From positions 1 to 64,000 of the forward strand of contig NZ_JAMBOM010000008.1 of the NCBI RefSeq assembly GCF_023715615.1: 64,000 nucleotides of DNA, read 5' to 3'. The stretch is from Sporosarcina aquimarina (GTDB taxonomy: Bacteria > Bacillota > Bacilli > Bacillales_A > Planococcaceae). The notes under the pieces are model-generated. The model saw nothing but the letters and a program-made list of their open reading frames with translations. It searched no databases and was not told the DNA's origin. The position numbers were made by a program, and so were the translations under genes. Of the stretch, positions 8,915 through 17,764 are shown piece after piece (positions within the stretch are counted from its first letter, which is position 1; each line of letters begins with the position of its first letter).

Positions 8915-8952
8915 ACAAAAAATCCATTCCGTCGGAGGACAGAATGGATTTC
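8915..8952 (-). terminator. Terminator after ndoA
   Basis: A 10-bp stem (AAATCCATTC and complement) followed by a T-run on the minus strand, 15 nt past the ndoA stop. It separates the toxin-antitoxin unit from the stressosome operon. Confidence 0.88.
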
Positions 8953-8966
8953 TTTGCTATGTATGC

Positions 8967-9317
8967 CTATAAGTTAGTTAAGCCAAAACTGACTTCTAAT
9001 GCTTCATCTACCTTCTGCATGACTTGGTGATCTAAGTGGGTGATTTTATCTGTGAGCCTCGATTTGTCGAGAGTGCGGATTTGTTCGAGCAGGATTACAG
9101 AATCCCGCTCGAAACCATGACGGGCCGCATCTATTTCGACATGTGTCGGCAACTTTGCTTTTTGTATCTGGGCAGTGATCGCCGCCACGATCACTGTAGG
9201 GCTAAACCGGTTCCCGATGTCGTTCTGAATGACGAGAACAGGCCGTGTGCCGCCTTGTTCAGATCCTACGACCGGCGACAAATCCGCAAAAAAGACATCT
9301 CCGCGTTTAATTGCCAA
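8967..9317 (-). CDS. ndoA: EndoA (NdoA), MazF-type mRNA interferase toxin
   Basis: A 116-residue MazF/PemK-fold endoribonuclease, near-identical in its N-terminal half to B. subtilis EndoA ([31 protein letters not shown]). The B. subtilis enzyme cleaves single-stranded RNA at UACAU; the active-site arginine of RPVLV and the SPT motif at residues 35-37 are present. The toxin gene lies 4 nt downstream of its antitoxin gene and ends before a terminator. As in B. subtilis the pair lies between alr and the rsb operon, which identifies it as the chromosomal housekeeping locus rather than an acquired module. Confidence 0.95.
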   Translation of the reverse strand: MAIKRGDVFFADLSPVVGSEQGGTRPVLVIQNDIGNRFSPTVIVAAITAQIQKAKLPTHVEIDAARHGFERDSVILLEQIRTLDKSRLTDKITHLDHQVMQKVDEALEVSFGLTNL

Positions 9318-9321
9318 CTTT

Positions 9322-9600
9322 TCATCCTCCGCTTACGATTCGTTCCACCGTATGCTGAGCTTCGAATTCCGCATGCAGACATTCAGCGGCAATTCCAAGA
9401 TTGATTTGGGACATTTCCACATATCCGCGCATCATCTTTTCTCTGATTGCATTTAACTCACAATCAGTCTTATACCGCGTAGCCGAGTAATATACGAAAT
9501 CTCCCTGCTGCTCCTGATGGACGATCGTCTGTTCATTTTGTTTCAGCATTTTTGTGGGGATTTCCATAAGTAATTCTCTTTTGTTTTGGTTAGCATCCAA
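9322..9600 (-). CDS. ndoAI: EndoAI (NdoAI), ribbon-helix-helix antitoxin
   Basis: A 92-residue antitoxin partner of EndoA. The C-terminus [13 protein letters not shown]...[10 protein letters not shown] is the conserved EndoA-binding tail; the N-terminal half ([14 protein letters not shown] onwards) is a divergent ribbon-helix-helix DNA-binding domain. The open frame extends to 9669, but a GGAGGT site lies exactly 7 nt upstream of the TTG at 9600. That start gives a length one residue short of B. subtilis EndoAI, so I choose the TTG. A sigma-A promoter lies at 9647-9675. The RHH domain is much less conserved than the toxin. Confidence 0.88.
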   Translation of the reverse strand: MDANQNKRELLMEIPTKMLKQNEQTIVHQEQQGDFVYYSATRYKTDCELNAIREKMMRGYVEMSQINLGIAAECLHAEFEAQHTVERIVSGG

Positions 9601-9646
9601 CTCTAGCACCTCCGACAAAACCCGATCCTCATTTCTATACATGTTT

Positions 9647-9675
9647 ATCTTACCATTGGAGTTCGACAATGAAAA
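9647..9675 (-). promoter_or_regulatory. Probable promoter of ndoAI-ndoA
   Basis: On the minus strand TTTTCA, a 17-nt spacer and TAAGAT, about 50 nt upstream of the TTG start. This is a moderate sigma-A match. Confidence 0.5.
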
Positions 9676-9755
9676 GACAAATTAGGTAATATAGCGACAA
9701 GTTGCGCAGTCAGGTTTGGTAGTTTGTCGAAAGTGCGAGAAGTAGGAGGTGCCAA

Positions 9756-10880
9756 CTAATCCCCAAAATACTGTCTTTGTACACGTCTAGCAATCGTTAC
9801 GGCAATTTCATAAGGAATCGTGCCGATACGAGTTGCCCATTCTTCCATTGTAATTTCTTCATTTCCTTGTTTCCCTAGTAATACAACTGGTTCACCTTCT
9901 GGATACCTTTCAGGTAATCTCACCATACATTGATCCATGCAGATTGTTCCTATAATCGGAACGCGCTGACCACGAACAAGTACATGCTGATTCCTTAATC
10001 CCCTCTTCAATCCATCTGCATAGCCGATTGGCAATGTCGCGATCCATTCACCCGGCTGTGCAATATATGTACCTCCGTAGCTAATAGGTTCACTAGATTG
10101 CACCTGTTTCACAAAAGAAATCTCTGTTTGCAGACAAAGAGCACGTTCTAGTTGAAAAGGTAACTCGGAAGCAACCACTTCAGAAGGCGCGATCCCATAC
10201 ATCCCGATTCCGAAACGAACCGCATCTAGCGCATAATCCGGAATTCTAAGGGCTGCTGCACTATTCGCAGCATGAACAAGTTTCGGACGTTCCGGAAAGC
10301 AGGCAACTAGCCTTTCGAAAGAGCGGAATTGTTTCTTCGTCCTTTCAATGTCTTGCTCATCTGCTGTAGCAAAGTGCGTAAATACACCTTCCACTCGGAT
10401 AGCCGAAGTTCCTTCAAGAATTTTAATTATTTCAATTATTTCTTGTTCACTTCGTACTCCTATCCTACCCATCCCTGTGTCAATTTTTACATGAGTATTC
10501 AAAGATTCTTTCAGCCCTCGGAGTGCATCAGCTGCAGCCTGTGCCCATTGAACACCTGGAATCGTAACTGTGATTTCTCGGCGGATTGCTTCTTTTAAAA
10601 AAGTAATGGGGACAGGACCGAGTACTAGAATCGGTTGTTGAATGCCTGCCTCGCGTAAAGTCAATGCTTCGTCAGGTGTAGCAACAGCCGCCATAATCGC
10701 CCCTTCTTGAAATGCAGCCCGTGCACTTTCAGTTGCTCCATGTCCATAGCCATCTGCTTTCACAACTGCTATAATGCCCGTTTCATCAGGCAAAAATTCT
10801 CTTAAGTTCCTGACGTTCGCACGTATCGCTCCTACATTAACGACAGCACGAGTAGGTCGATAGTTAAATGTTTCTGTCAC
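9756..10880 (-). CDS. alr: Alanine racemase
   Basis: A 374-residue fold-type III PLP enzyme that interconverts L- and D-alanine for peptidoglycan. The PLP lysine is Lys41 in AVVKADGYGHG; the second catalytic tyrosine is in the PISYGGTYIA region, and RFGIGMYGI and ICMDQCMV are conserved family motifs. The open frame is 24 codons longer, but GAGGTGAT stands 4-6 nt before the GTG at 10880, where homology begins (TETFNYRPTRA). It is downstream of ydcC; a hairpin lies between the two genes. D-Ala feeds the ddl and murF products encoded 9 kb away. Confidence 0.93.
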   Translation of the reverse strand: MTETFNYRPTRAVVNVGAIRANVRNLREFLPDETGIIAVVKADGYGHGATESARAAFQEGAIMAAVATPDEALTLREAGIQQPILVLGPVPITFLKEAIRREITVTIPGVQWAQAAADALRGLKESLNTHVKIDTGMGRIGVRSEQEIIEIIKILEGTSAIRVEGVFTHFATADEQDIERTKKQFRSFERLVACFPERPKLVHAANSAAALRIPDYALDAVRFGIGMYGIAPSEVVASELPFQLERALCLQTEISFVKQVQSSEPISYGGTYIAQPGEWIATLPIGYADGLKRGLRNQHVLVRGQRVPIIGTICMDQCMVRLPERYPEGEPVVLLGKQGNEEITMEEWATRIGTIPYEIAVTIARRVQRQYFGD

Positions 10881-10950
10881 ACGGATCACCTCTTCAGAAT
10901 AAGTATTCTCATTATCATCCTGAAAGGCGCCGCACGTCAATCTAGATAAC

Positions 10951-10981
10951 AAGCGGGTACCAAGTGATTTGGCACCCGCTT
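10951..10981 (-). other. 13-bp inverted repeat between ydcC and alr
   Basis: AAGCGGGTGCCAA and TTGGTACCCGCTT form a 13-bp stem (one G-U) with a 5-nt loop. There is no T-run on either side, so it may be a weak terminator, an mRNA-stability hairpin or an operator. Confidence 0.55.
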
Positions 10982-10993
10982 GATGTGTTTGAT

Positions 10994-12001
10994 TTACTTG
11001 ACTACATTTGGTTGCATCGAACCTGCCACTTGAATGAGTTCACCCTTGCTAAGTGTCTCAGAGGCTACATAAAATGCAATTCCATCTTGTTCCCATCGAA
11101 TTGTTTGACCAGAAAGTGCAGCAACTGCAAATCCTAAGTCTACAGGGTCTCCCTCTATAGATACCGGAAGTTGGCTATTTACTGCAGCTGCCGGTTCTTG
11201 AACAACAACGAAGTCTTTTCCAGCTCCTCCATAAGATAGGAAGACACGCGTTCCAGTTTCTGTTGCGACAGGCTCTTCACTTAACAACGTAACACCTTCA
11301 AAGGAAGCAGAAGGATAGAACGTTTCAAGTTGCGCTTTTTTGTCCTTAGGTTTTTCATCTTTTTTCTCGTGGTCCATATTTTCCGTCTCAACTTTATAGT
11401 CATCCGCTTTACGTTTTACACCTAACGTAATTTTCTTAAATGATACACGGATTTTCTCTTCTTTGTTTGCATCCAATAAGGAAACGTGCGTTGGAAGCAA
11501 GGTCTTTTTGTCAATATGGATCTGTTGCTTCGGCAAAACTGCTTTATGATTATTGCGAGTTGCCGTTTCAAATACATACGTCTTATCTTTTTCAGTCATC
11601 GTAGATTTCTTATCAGCTTTAATATCATCAGATAACGTGCTGATTAAGTACGCCTGGCTATTTTGTGCTGGCCAATCACTTTGGAATTTGTACGTCTTGT
11701 TCAAGGATGGCGTGACAACAAAAACCCCTTCTTCGTTACGTACAATCATCTGTGACTCATCTTTCCCTTTTTGAGAAACGTCTACTTTGTAAAAATCAGG
11801 CTTCGTGTGCCAAACTGTTACGTCATAGAGACGTGGTTCTTCACCCGTCTTAATCTCCATTGTTGCTTGAAGATCGTACCCATTCGAATCATTCCATTTC
11901 CCACTCAATTTCTTAACGACATCTTCTTTCGACGGTGCTCCACAAGCAGTTAGTAACAAAAGAACCGCACCCATCAACAGTAATCCAATTTTGCTCCGCA
12001 T
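10994..12001 (-). CDS. ydcC: YdcC-like lipoprotein (LolA/DUF4367-type)
   Basis: A 335-residue secreted lipoprotein. A lipobox LLTACG ends the signal peptide at Cys20. The mature region resembles B. subtilis YdcC (outer-membrane-lipoprotein-carrier-like fold, DUF4367 C-terminus), with a Lys/Glu-rich segment near residues 200-225 that looks like a linker between two domains. Function is unknown; the B. subtilis gene is sporulation-associated. Position between acpS and alr is the same as in B. subtilis, which supports the name. Confidence 0.85.
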   Translation of the reverse strand: MRSKIGLLLMGAVLLLLTACGAPSKEDVVKKLSGKWNDSNGYDLQATMEIKTGEEPRLYDVTVWHTKPDFYKVDVSQKGKDESQMIVRNEEGVFVVTPSLNKTYKFQSDWPAQNSQAYLISTLSDDIKADKKSTMTEKDKTYVFETATRNNHKAVLPKQQIHIDKKTLLPTHVSLLDANKEEKIRVSFKKITLGVKRKADDYKVETENMDHEKKDEKPKDKKAQLETFYPSASFEGVTLLSEEPVATETGTRVFLSYGGAGKDFVVVQEPAAAVNSQLPVSIEGDPVDLGFAVAALSGQTIRWEQDGIAFYVASETLSKGELIQVAGSMQPNVVK

Positions 12002-12073
12002 TCAGGTCATCCTCTCCTATTTCAATCGGGTAGGTCATCTTATGAGGAGGGACAGTCATTTATGCAAAGCTGG

Positions 12074-12439
12074 TTAGAAACGTTCCATTTTTTGAAGAAT
12101 TACTTGGGCAGCAGCTACCGTCTTCGTATGTGTAATGGATACAAAGCCGTCCACAAGATTTCCGTTAAAGTATAGAACGGGCCCACCTTTATCGTCAGGC
12201 AAGATTGCAATATCCAAAAAACTACAGGTTGGACCAATTCCGGTTCCAAGCGCTTTTGCGAAAGCTTCTTTTGCTGCAAAACGTCCCGCCAGGAATTCGA
12301 TTCGCCGGTGGTTGGAAAGGTTCTCGTAGTATTGCTGTTCTGCAGTCGTAAGAATTCGATTGCGGAATTTATCGGATTTGTTGTCCAGTTCTGCAATCCG
12401 GTCAAGTTCTGTAATATCCAAACCAATTCCTGAGATCAT
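12074..12439 (-). CDS. acpS: Holo-[acyl-carrier-protein] synthase
   Basis: A 121-residue phosphopantetheinyl transferase that moves 4'-phosphopantetheine from CoA to the serine of ACP. The signature motifs are present: GIGLDITELDRI at the N-terminus (Mg2+-binding Asp8) and RFAAKEAFAKALGTG at residues 53-67 (Glu58). Length is typical of the trimeric AcpS class. AAGGTGACTGA precedes the ATG. It is divergent from the rhomboid gene with about 65 bp between them, and probably starts the acpS-ydcC-alr unit. Confidence 0.95.
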   Translation of the reverse strand: MISGIGLDITELDRIAELDNKSDKFRNRILTTAEQQYYENLSNHRRIEFLAGRFAAKEAFAKALGTGIGPTCSFLDIAILPDDKGGPVLYFNGNLVDGFVSITHTKTVAAAQVILQKMERF

Positions 12440-12504
12440 TCAGTCACCTTCTTTCCATATAGAGTCGAAAAATTGTATACTAAAACAAAGATCGGGGGAG
12501 AGTC

Positions 12505-13134
12505 ATGTTTATCCGTACTGAAAGTTTTTCTCAATACATTCGGCTATATCCTGTAGTGTCCACACTTATCGCTCTTAATGTCGTGATTCATCTACTCACG
12601 TTTCTGCCCTTCATAGGTGATACCATTTGGAACCTTGGAGTAGGCTCGAATTATTTGATTGAACAGGGAGAATATTGGCGTCTTGTCACACCAATGTTTT
12701 TACATCTTGGAATCATGCATCTGTTATTTAATATGTTTTCCTTATTCATCTTCGGACCAGAGTTGGAAAAGGTAGCTGGAAAAGCACGATTCCTAACTGT
12801 ATATTTCTTGGCAGGTGTCTTTGGTGACATCGCTACATTCTTCGTATACGATTCCAGTTACTCTCACGTCGGCGCTAGTGGTGCGGTATTCGGGATTTTC
12901 GGTGCATTCGGGGCTCTTGTGTATTATACAAAAAAGATGTTACCGCAGCTTCGCCAAATTATGTTGCCGATTATCGGCCTCAGTGTTGTTATGACCTTTG
13001 TTGGACCTAACACTAATGCAGCAGCGCATATTGCCGGTCTGGTGGTCGGCTTCTTAATCGGATTAAGTATTTTCCATCCAAAGCGAATCATTAGCTGGCG
13101 CAAACCGAAGATCAAAGTTGTCCAGAAGAGATAA
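12505..13134 (+). CDS. ydcA: Rhomboid family intramembrane serine protease (YdcA)
   Basis: A 209-residue six-helix rhomboid. Catalytic residues are visible: Ser in GASGAVFGIFG (about residue 124) and His in NAAAHIAGLVVG (about 174); the L1-loop WR and the HLGIMHLLFNMFSLFIFG motif are also present. It cleaves substrates inside the membrane; its substrates are unknown. GGGGGAGAG lies 5 nt before the ATG. It is the only plus-strand gene before 21 kb, converges on ydbT, and is followed by a terminator and then a long tandem repeat. Confidence 0.93.
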   Translation: MFIRTESFSQYIRLYPVVSTLIALNVVIHLLTFLPFIGDTIWNLGVGSNYLIEQGEYWRLVTPMFLHLGIMHLLFNMFSLFIFGPELEKVAGKARFLTVYFLAGVFGDIATFFVYDSSYSHVGASGAVFGIFGAFGALVYYTKKMLPQLRQIMLPIIGLSVVMTFVGPNTNAAAHIAGLVVGFLIGLSIFHPKRIISWRKPKIKVVQKR

Positions 13135-13180
13135 AGACTGCTAGAAAGTCAGTACTGCTGACTTTCTGACAGTCTTTTTG
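13135..13180 (+). terminator. Terminator after ydcA
   Basis: A long hairpin (AGACTG...CAGTCT outside AGAAAGTCAG/CTGACTTTCT) followed by TTTTTG on the plus strand, directly after the ydcA stop. Confidence 0.88.
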
Positions 13181-13204
13181 TTTTGTGGGGTACTTACTTG
13201 GATA

Positions 13205-13765
13205 TATGAGCATTTTTAATTGGTTTATGAGCACATTTCGAGTGTTATGAGCAATTTCCTGGGTTTATGATCACTTTACAAGTTTTATGAGCACTTTTCT
13301 AAATTTATGATCATTTTCCAGCTTTTATGAGCACTTTCCTGAGTTTATGAGCACTTTACAAGTTTTATGAGCACTTTCCAACTTTTATGATCACTTTACA
13401 AGTTTTATGAGCACTTTCTAGCTTTTATGATCACTTCTCATGCTTTATGAGCACTTTCCAACTTTTATGAGCACTTCTCACGCTTTATGAGCACTTTCCA
13501 ACTTTTATGATCACTTTCCTAAGTTTATGAGCACTTTCCAGCTTTTATGATCACTTCTCACGCTTTATGAGCACTTTCCAACTTTTATGATCACTTTACA
13601 AGTTTTATGAGCACTTTCCTGAGTTTATGATCACTTCTCATGCTTTATGAGCACTTTCCAGCTTTTATGATCACTTCTCATGCTTTATGAGGATTTTCCA
13701 GCTTTTATGATCACTTCCCCAGATTTAGGAGCATTCCCTCTCATTTACGAACACTCCTCAATCTG
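13205..13765. repeat. 20-bp tandem repeat array A (about 28 units)
   Basis: Units of the form TTTATGA(G/T)CACTTTCCAGC repeat with an almost perfect 20-bp period from 13226 on (the first unit is 21 bp). The ATGAGCAC and ATGATCAC versions alternate irregularly, and the last three or four units decay towards ydbT. No ORF with a ribosome binding site runs through it. It occupies the ydcA/ydbT convergent gap. Related arrays are at 38659-38815 and 41404-41800. Confidence 0.95.
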
Positions 13766-13798
13766 GACGTGTGACACCTACGAACATCTTTCCAAAAA

Positions 13799-15307
13799 TC
13801 ACAAACAGCCAAATTCAGATTCTCCGCACTCGCGTGATGGTTCATACCATTCCAGTAGGTACTCCGCTTCCTCTACATCCATCTGCCTCAGCCGAACGTC
13901 GTGAACGCCAATACCCGACTTCACATTCAAATGAATGGTCGCGACCTTTTTACGACGTTGAAAAATCGTTTGCCGCAAGTGCGTGGATTGAATTCTCTTG
14001 CGCATCGTGTAGGATGTTTCTAAACTAAATCCCCGCGAGCGTATGGTAACCTGACTGCCACTTACCCGATATGCAGCCGAGCGATGTTGCCAAACTCCAA
14101 ATGCCATCACGAGTGGCACAATGAGAAGCGAAAACAGTCCATAGGGATAGAAGAACCAACCTAATAGCACAATCCCCGGAATCATCCACATGAAATCAAT
14201 TCGATAGTAGAACCTGCGCCCTCGCTTAGGCAGTTTATTTTCAGGTTCCCGTAAATCTAGTTCAGGGAAAATAGCTTGTAGTGGTTCGTACAGCTCTTTC
14301 TTCTTCACAAGAGGAAACAGCTGGATTTTAGAACCATCTCCTGCAGCACCTGCACTATGCACTAGTACGCGTCCGTAGCCGAATACTTGACGAAGTGGGT
14401 TTTCTACAAAACTGACACTTTGAATCCGACTCAGCGGGATTGTGGTACGTTTTTTCTCGAGTAGCCCACGTGTAATGATCAGCTCTTCCTCCGTAACACG
14501 AACGGTAAACCCATAATACGAGAAAAACGTCATTGCGACAGACAATAACCATGCGACGAGCAAACCCACAAGAACTAAGAGGACAATAATAAATACACCA
14601 AATTTAATAAGGCCAGCAAGCTCGTTACTCACTTTATCAAGCGGCAAAAATTCTCCAAACTGGGATAAAAATATAGCCACCCCTGAAAAAATAACCCCGA
14701 TTCCCCCAGACGTTGTGGCAAGAAGAATGAGTTGCTTCGGATTCAATGAAAACACACGTTTCTCAACGGGCTCTTCCTCATTTGGAACCGCATGATCTAT
14801 CCCATCCTCAAGGACTTCCCCTGTTTCCTCGACTTTTCGTTTTTTTCCATCGGCAATGCGCTTCTTGATCAAGTCTGCATCTTCACGAGTAACAGCTGTC
14901 AATTCAGCTTCTGCTTCCCCTCCAGATGAGGCGGCCGTTTCAACTTGCACTTTCACCAGCCCAAGCGGTCGATGGAAGATACCTTCTGTGTAATTCAAAC
15001 TTTGTATTCGTTCAAATGGGATATAGCGTTTCTTCCGCACGAATAATCCTGACTCGATTCGTAATTCCCCGTCTTCAAACCAGTAGGTAAACCTTCGCCA
15101 TTTGATGAACCCACTTGTTAATAAATAGACGACCAATACCGTTCCGATAATGAGCGACCAATTATCGAGAAACCAGTTCCCACTCTCATTATTTCTACTT
15201 CCAGAGATAAAAACGACCACGAGCGGTAAGATTGCCTCTTTCAACGCTTTTACACTTTCCACCACAACCGTCACCCAGTGGAGTTTATACCGTGGTTCAG
15301 ACATCAT
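13799..15307 (-). CDS. ydbT: YdbT, membrane protein with bacterial PH domains
   Basis: A 502-residue membrane protein with several hydrophobic pairs (about residues 20-60, 185-260, 375-420) alternating with bPH_2 domains (YTEGIFHRPLGLVKVQVETAA, FVENPLRQVFGYGRVLVHSAG). It always travels with YdbS; the B. subtilis pair has been linked to export of or resistance to antimicrobial compounds. Mechanism is unknown. The open frame is 40 codons longer, but homology starts at MMSEPRYKLHW, where the ATG overlaps the end of ydbS by about 11 bp behind AAGGTGGCGGA. ATG 15304 is equally possible. Confidence 0.88.
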   Translation of the reverse strand: MMSEPRYKLHWVTVVVESVKALKEAILPLVVVFISGSRNNESGNWFLDNWSLIIGTVLVVYLLTSGFIKWRRFTYWFEDGELRIESGLFVRKKRYIPFERIQSLNYTEGIFHRPLGLVKVQVETAASSGGEAEAELTAVTREDADLIKKRIADGKKRKVEETGEVLEDGIDHAVPNEEEPVEKRVFSLNPKQLILLATTSGGIGVIFSGVAIFLSQFGEFLPLDKVSNELAGLIKFGVFIIVLLVLVGLLVAWLLSVAMTFFSYYGFTVRVTEEELIITRGLLEKKRTTIPLSRIQSVSFVENPLRQVFGYGRVLVHSAGAAGDGSKIQLFPLVKKKELYEPLQAIFPELDLREPENKLPKRGRRFYYRIDFMWMIPGIVLLGWFFYPYGLFSLLIVPLVMAFGVWQHRSAAYRVSGSQVTIRSRGFSLETSYTMRKRIQSTHLRQTIFQRRKKVATIHLNVKSGIGVHDVRLRQMDVEEAEYLLEWYEPSRECGESEFGCL

Positions 15308-15776
15308 CTTCCGCCACCTTCGCAAGCGCTGAAATTCGATTTCGCAGTTCATCGGCTTCTTCAGCAGCCAGTGCCGGTATTGAATGAACGGTTGCAGCAG
15401 AAGAAATCGAGATCGCAGACAAGTCATATTTCTTCAAAATCGGACCTTGTGCTGTATCAACATGTTGCACGCGAACCATCGGAATGAGTGTACGGGTGAC
15501 GATGAAAATCCCATGTTGCAATTCTATCTCAGACTCTCGAACTTCATAGCGCCACCGGGACCATCTGATCTTTGGAAACAGATAAATGAATAACCAACCG
15601 TATATCACGACAACCGCTACGGCAATTACATATATAAACCAAGGCCAATCAAAGAAAAATGTTAACGCACCTGCGCCTATTGCAAGTAACAGCACTAAAG
15701 CGGTTTGTAACCAGCCATATAAACGCCATACAGTTAAGCCTTTCCTTGATAGTTTGTTCGCAGGTTCTTTTCTCAA
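15297..15776 (-). CDS. ydbS: YdbS, membrane protein with bacterial PH domain
   Basis: A 159-residue protein, same length as B. subtilis YdbS. Two transmembrane helices (about 20-42 and 48-68) are followed by one bPH_2 domain (IELQHGIFIVTRTLIPMVRVQHVDTAQGP region, residues 85-150). It uses a TTG start with GGAGG 7 nt upstream. It overlaps ydbT and is presumably its partner in a membrane complex. Confidence 0.88.
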   Translation of the reverse strand: MRKEPANKLSRKGLTVWRLYGWLQTALVLLLAIGAGALTFFFDWPWFIYVIAVAVVVIYGWLFIYLFPKIRWSRWRYEVRESEIELQHGIFIVTRTLIPMVRVQHVDTAQGPILKKYDLSAISISSAATVHSIPALAAEEADELRNRISALAKVAEDDV

Positions 15777-15845
15777 ATCAATTCCTCCCTATCTATTACT
15801 AGTGTATACGATTGGAAGCATAAGATGTTTCAAATAACCACAATA

Positions 15846-15890
15846 AAAAGCTCGAAACCCGCACTTTTTCCTGTGCAAGTCTCGAGCTTT
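15846..15890 (-). terminator. Terminator after cshA
   Basis: AAAGCTCGA...TCGAGCTTT with an inner GCAC/GTGC arm, followed by Ts on the minus strand, about 20 nt after the cshA stop. Confidence 0.85.
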
Positions 15891-15909
15891 GTTTGTTTTT
15901 GTTTAGTGA

Positions 15910-17421
15910 TTAGCGTTCAGACCGTCCGCCACGTGAGCGATCCCGGCTTCCACCACTACGTCCATCGCGACTTCCACCGCTACGTCCGTCACGGCTTCCG
16001 CCACTACGACGTTGGCCACCACTGAATCCACGGCCGCCACCATGTGAGCGATTGCCGCCACTACGATTGCCTTTATATCCGCCACGGCCGCCGCCACGTG
16101 ATGGCAATGGACGTTCTTCTGTAATTTGTACAGGAGTAGCGTCAGGCTCATTTGTTAAATGTTTCAATGCTGCTGCAACCAAGTCAGTTGCATCGTATTT
16201 GCCAAGAAGGTCAGTCGCGAATTGAACGTAATCATTCAACTCATTCTTTTGAACAGCTTCAGCAAGTGTCTCAACTGCAACCTTTTGTTGGCCAAGAAGC
16301 GCCTCGTCTGATGTTGGTGGCTGAAGTGGAGTCATACGCTTTTTCGTTGTTTCTTCAACGATGCGTAGGTAACCCATTTCACGTGGTGTTACAAACGTGA
16401 TTGCCATACCACTCTTACCTGCACGACCTGTACGGCCGATACGGTGAACGTAGCTTTCCGGGTCTTGTGGAATATCGAAGTTGTAAACATGTGTTACACC
16501 TGAGATATCAAGCCCACGTGCAGCAACGTCTGTTGCAACAAGGACGTCGATTTTGTTTTCTTTAAACTGACGCAATACTGACATACGTTTCGCTTGAGTT
16601 AAGTCACCATGAATTCCTTCAGCAAGGTATCCTCGGATGTTAAGCGCATGTGAAAGTTCGTCAACACGACGCTTTGTACGACCAAAAACAATCGCCAGTT
16701 CTGGCTGTTGAACGTTCAACAAACGAGACAGAATATCAAACTTTTCACGTTCTTGTGACTTCACGAAGAACTGTTCAATGTTCTCAACTGTCATTTCTTT
16801 AGACTTGATTTTAACGATTTCAGGATTTTTCATGAACGTTTCCGCAATTTTACGGATTGGTCCAGGCATAGTCGCTGAGAAGAGTAATGTTTGGCGCTCT
16901 GCTGGGACATTCTCAAGAATTGAGTTGATGTCTTCGATGAAGCCCATGTTCAACATTTCATCCGCTTCGTCCAATACAAGTGTTTGAACGCCGTCAAGCT
17001 TCAATGTTTTACGTTTAATATGATCCAAAATACGTCCTGGTGTACCGACAACGATTTGTGGATTATTTTTCAATGCACGAATTTGGCGTGAAATCTCTTG
17101 TCCACCAAATACAGACAGAATACGAGCACGTTTTCCGTGACCGATTTTATAGATTTCTTCAGAAACCTGAATCGCAAGCTCACGAGTTGGGGCGATGACA
17201 AGTGCCTGAACTGCAGGGTTGCTTGTATCAATTTTTTCAATCATAGGGATACCAAATGCAGCTGTCTTACCAGTTCCCGTCTGTGCTTGACCGATAACGT
17301 CCTTACCTTCCATTCCAAAAGTAACCGTACCTTCTTGAATTGGAGTCGCCTCTTCAAAGCCCATTCTCTTTAAAGAGTCTTGTGTTGATTTGCTGATGTT
17401 AAGTTCTGAAAATTTCGTCAA
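15910..17421 (-). CDS. cshA: DEAD-box ATP-dependent RNA helicase CshA
   Basis: A 503-residue helicase. Motifs in order: Q motif near 20, AQTGTGKT (I), PTRELA (Ia), TPGR (Ib), DEAD (II), SAT (III), ARGLD (V) and HRIGRTGR (VI). The C-terminus from about residue 430 is an RGG-type tail with repeated GGSRDGRS units, expected to bind RNA. CshA works in ribosome assembly, cold adaptation and the RNA degradosome. The longest frame starts at TTG 17430, only 1 nt from the AAAGGAG; the next TTG at 17421 has a 10-nt spacing and gives the usual MTKFSELN start. A 246-nt structured leader lies upstream. Confidence 0.94.
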   Translation of the reverse strand: MTKFSELNISKSTQDSLKRMGFEEATPIQEGTVTFGMEGKDVIGQAQTGTGKTAAFGIPMIEKIDTSNPAVQALVIAPTRELAIQVSEEIYKIGHGKRARILSVFGGQEISRQIRALKNNPQIVVGTPGRILDHIKRKTLKLDGVQTLVLDEADEMLNMGFIEDINSILENVPAERQTLLFSATMPGPIRKIAETFMKNPEIVKIKSKEMTVENIEQFFVKSQEREKFDILSRLLNVQQPELAIVFGRTKRRVDELSHALNIRGYLAEGIHGDLTQAKRMSVLRQFKENKIDVLVATDVAARGLDISGVTHVYNFDIPQDPESYVHRIGRTGRAGKSGMAITFVTPREMGYLRIVEETTKKRMTPLQPPTSDEALLGQQKVAVETLAEAVQKNELNDYVQFATDLLGKYDATDLVAAALKHLTNEPDATPVQITEERPLPSRGGGRGGYKGNRSGGNRSHGGGRGFSGGQRRSGGSRDGRSGGSRDGRSGGSRDRSRGGRSER

Positions 17422-17667
17422 ACTTCTCAATCTCCTTTGTGTTTTCCATTTGACAATTGGTTACATTTGCAAATGAAAGCGCGGCAAATCGGAGCCTTAT
17501 GCTTTTTGGGTATGTTTCCGAACGTATACAAATCTAATGCGGGGGAAACATTGATTTCCTCTCGGACAGTTAGATGTAGTGGATGAAAGGAAAGCCCGGT
17601 CTTTGCCGAGCGGTTCGATAGAGGATTCTCCTCTTTAGTGGCCATTGCCTTCAAACCGTTTTATTCA
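17422..17667 (-). promoter_or_regulatory. Long structured 5' leader of cshA
   Basis: No gene is supported here. Read on the minus strand it holds several good helices: CGGTTTG/CGAACCG enclosing AGAGGA-GAA-TCCTCT; GCTCGG/CCGGGC; TGTTTCC/GGAAACA; a GGC/GCC hairpin closed by AAAGC/GCTTT; and the 12-nt palindrome CATTTGCAAATG. A 75-codon open frame across it lacks a convincing ribosome binding site. A long folded leader fits cold-induced control of a helicase mRNA (inference). Confidence 0.5.
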
Positions 17668-17698
17668 ATAAAAAATACTCTTCACAAAAGGAAGAGTT
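17668..17698 (-). terminator. Terminator after the esterase gene
   Basis: ACTCTTC-N7-GAAGAGT followed by ATTTTTTATT on the minus strand, between the esterase gene and the cshA leader. Confidence 0.75.
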
Positions 17699-17764
17699 CT
17701 GCGTAAATGTATCCAATGCTCATGTTAGTTTACCACAATAAAGGCCGCTTCGCAAGCTATACAC

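Noticed and set aside
13205..13765. CRISPR array
   Set aside because: Units are contiguous 20-bp repeats with no unique spacers, no 28-36-bp direct repeat and no cas genes nearby.
17427..17654. 75-codon ORF upstream of cshA
   Set aside because: Poor ribosome binding site, atypical composition and strong RNA folding through it; more likely leader RNA.
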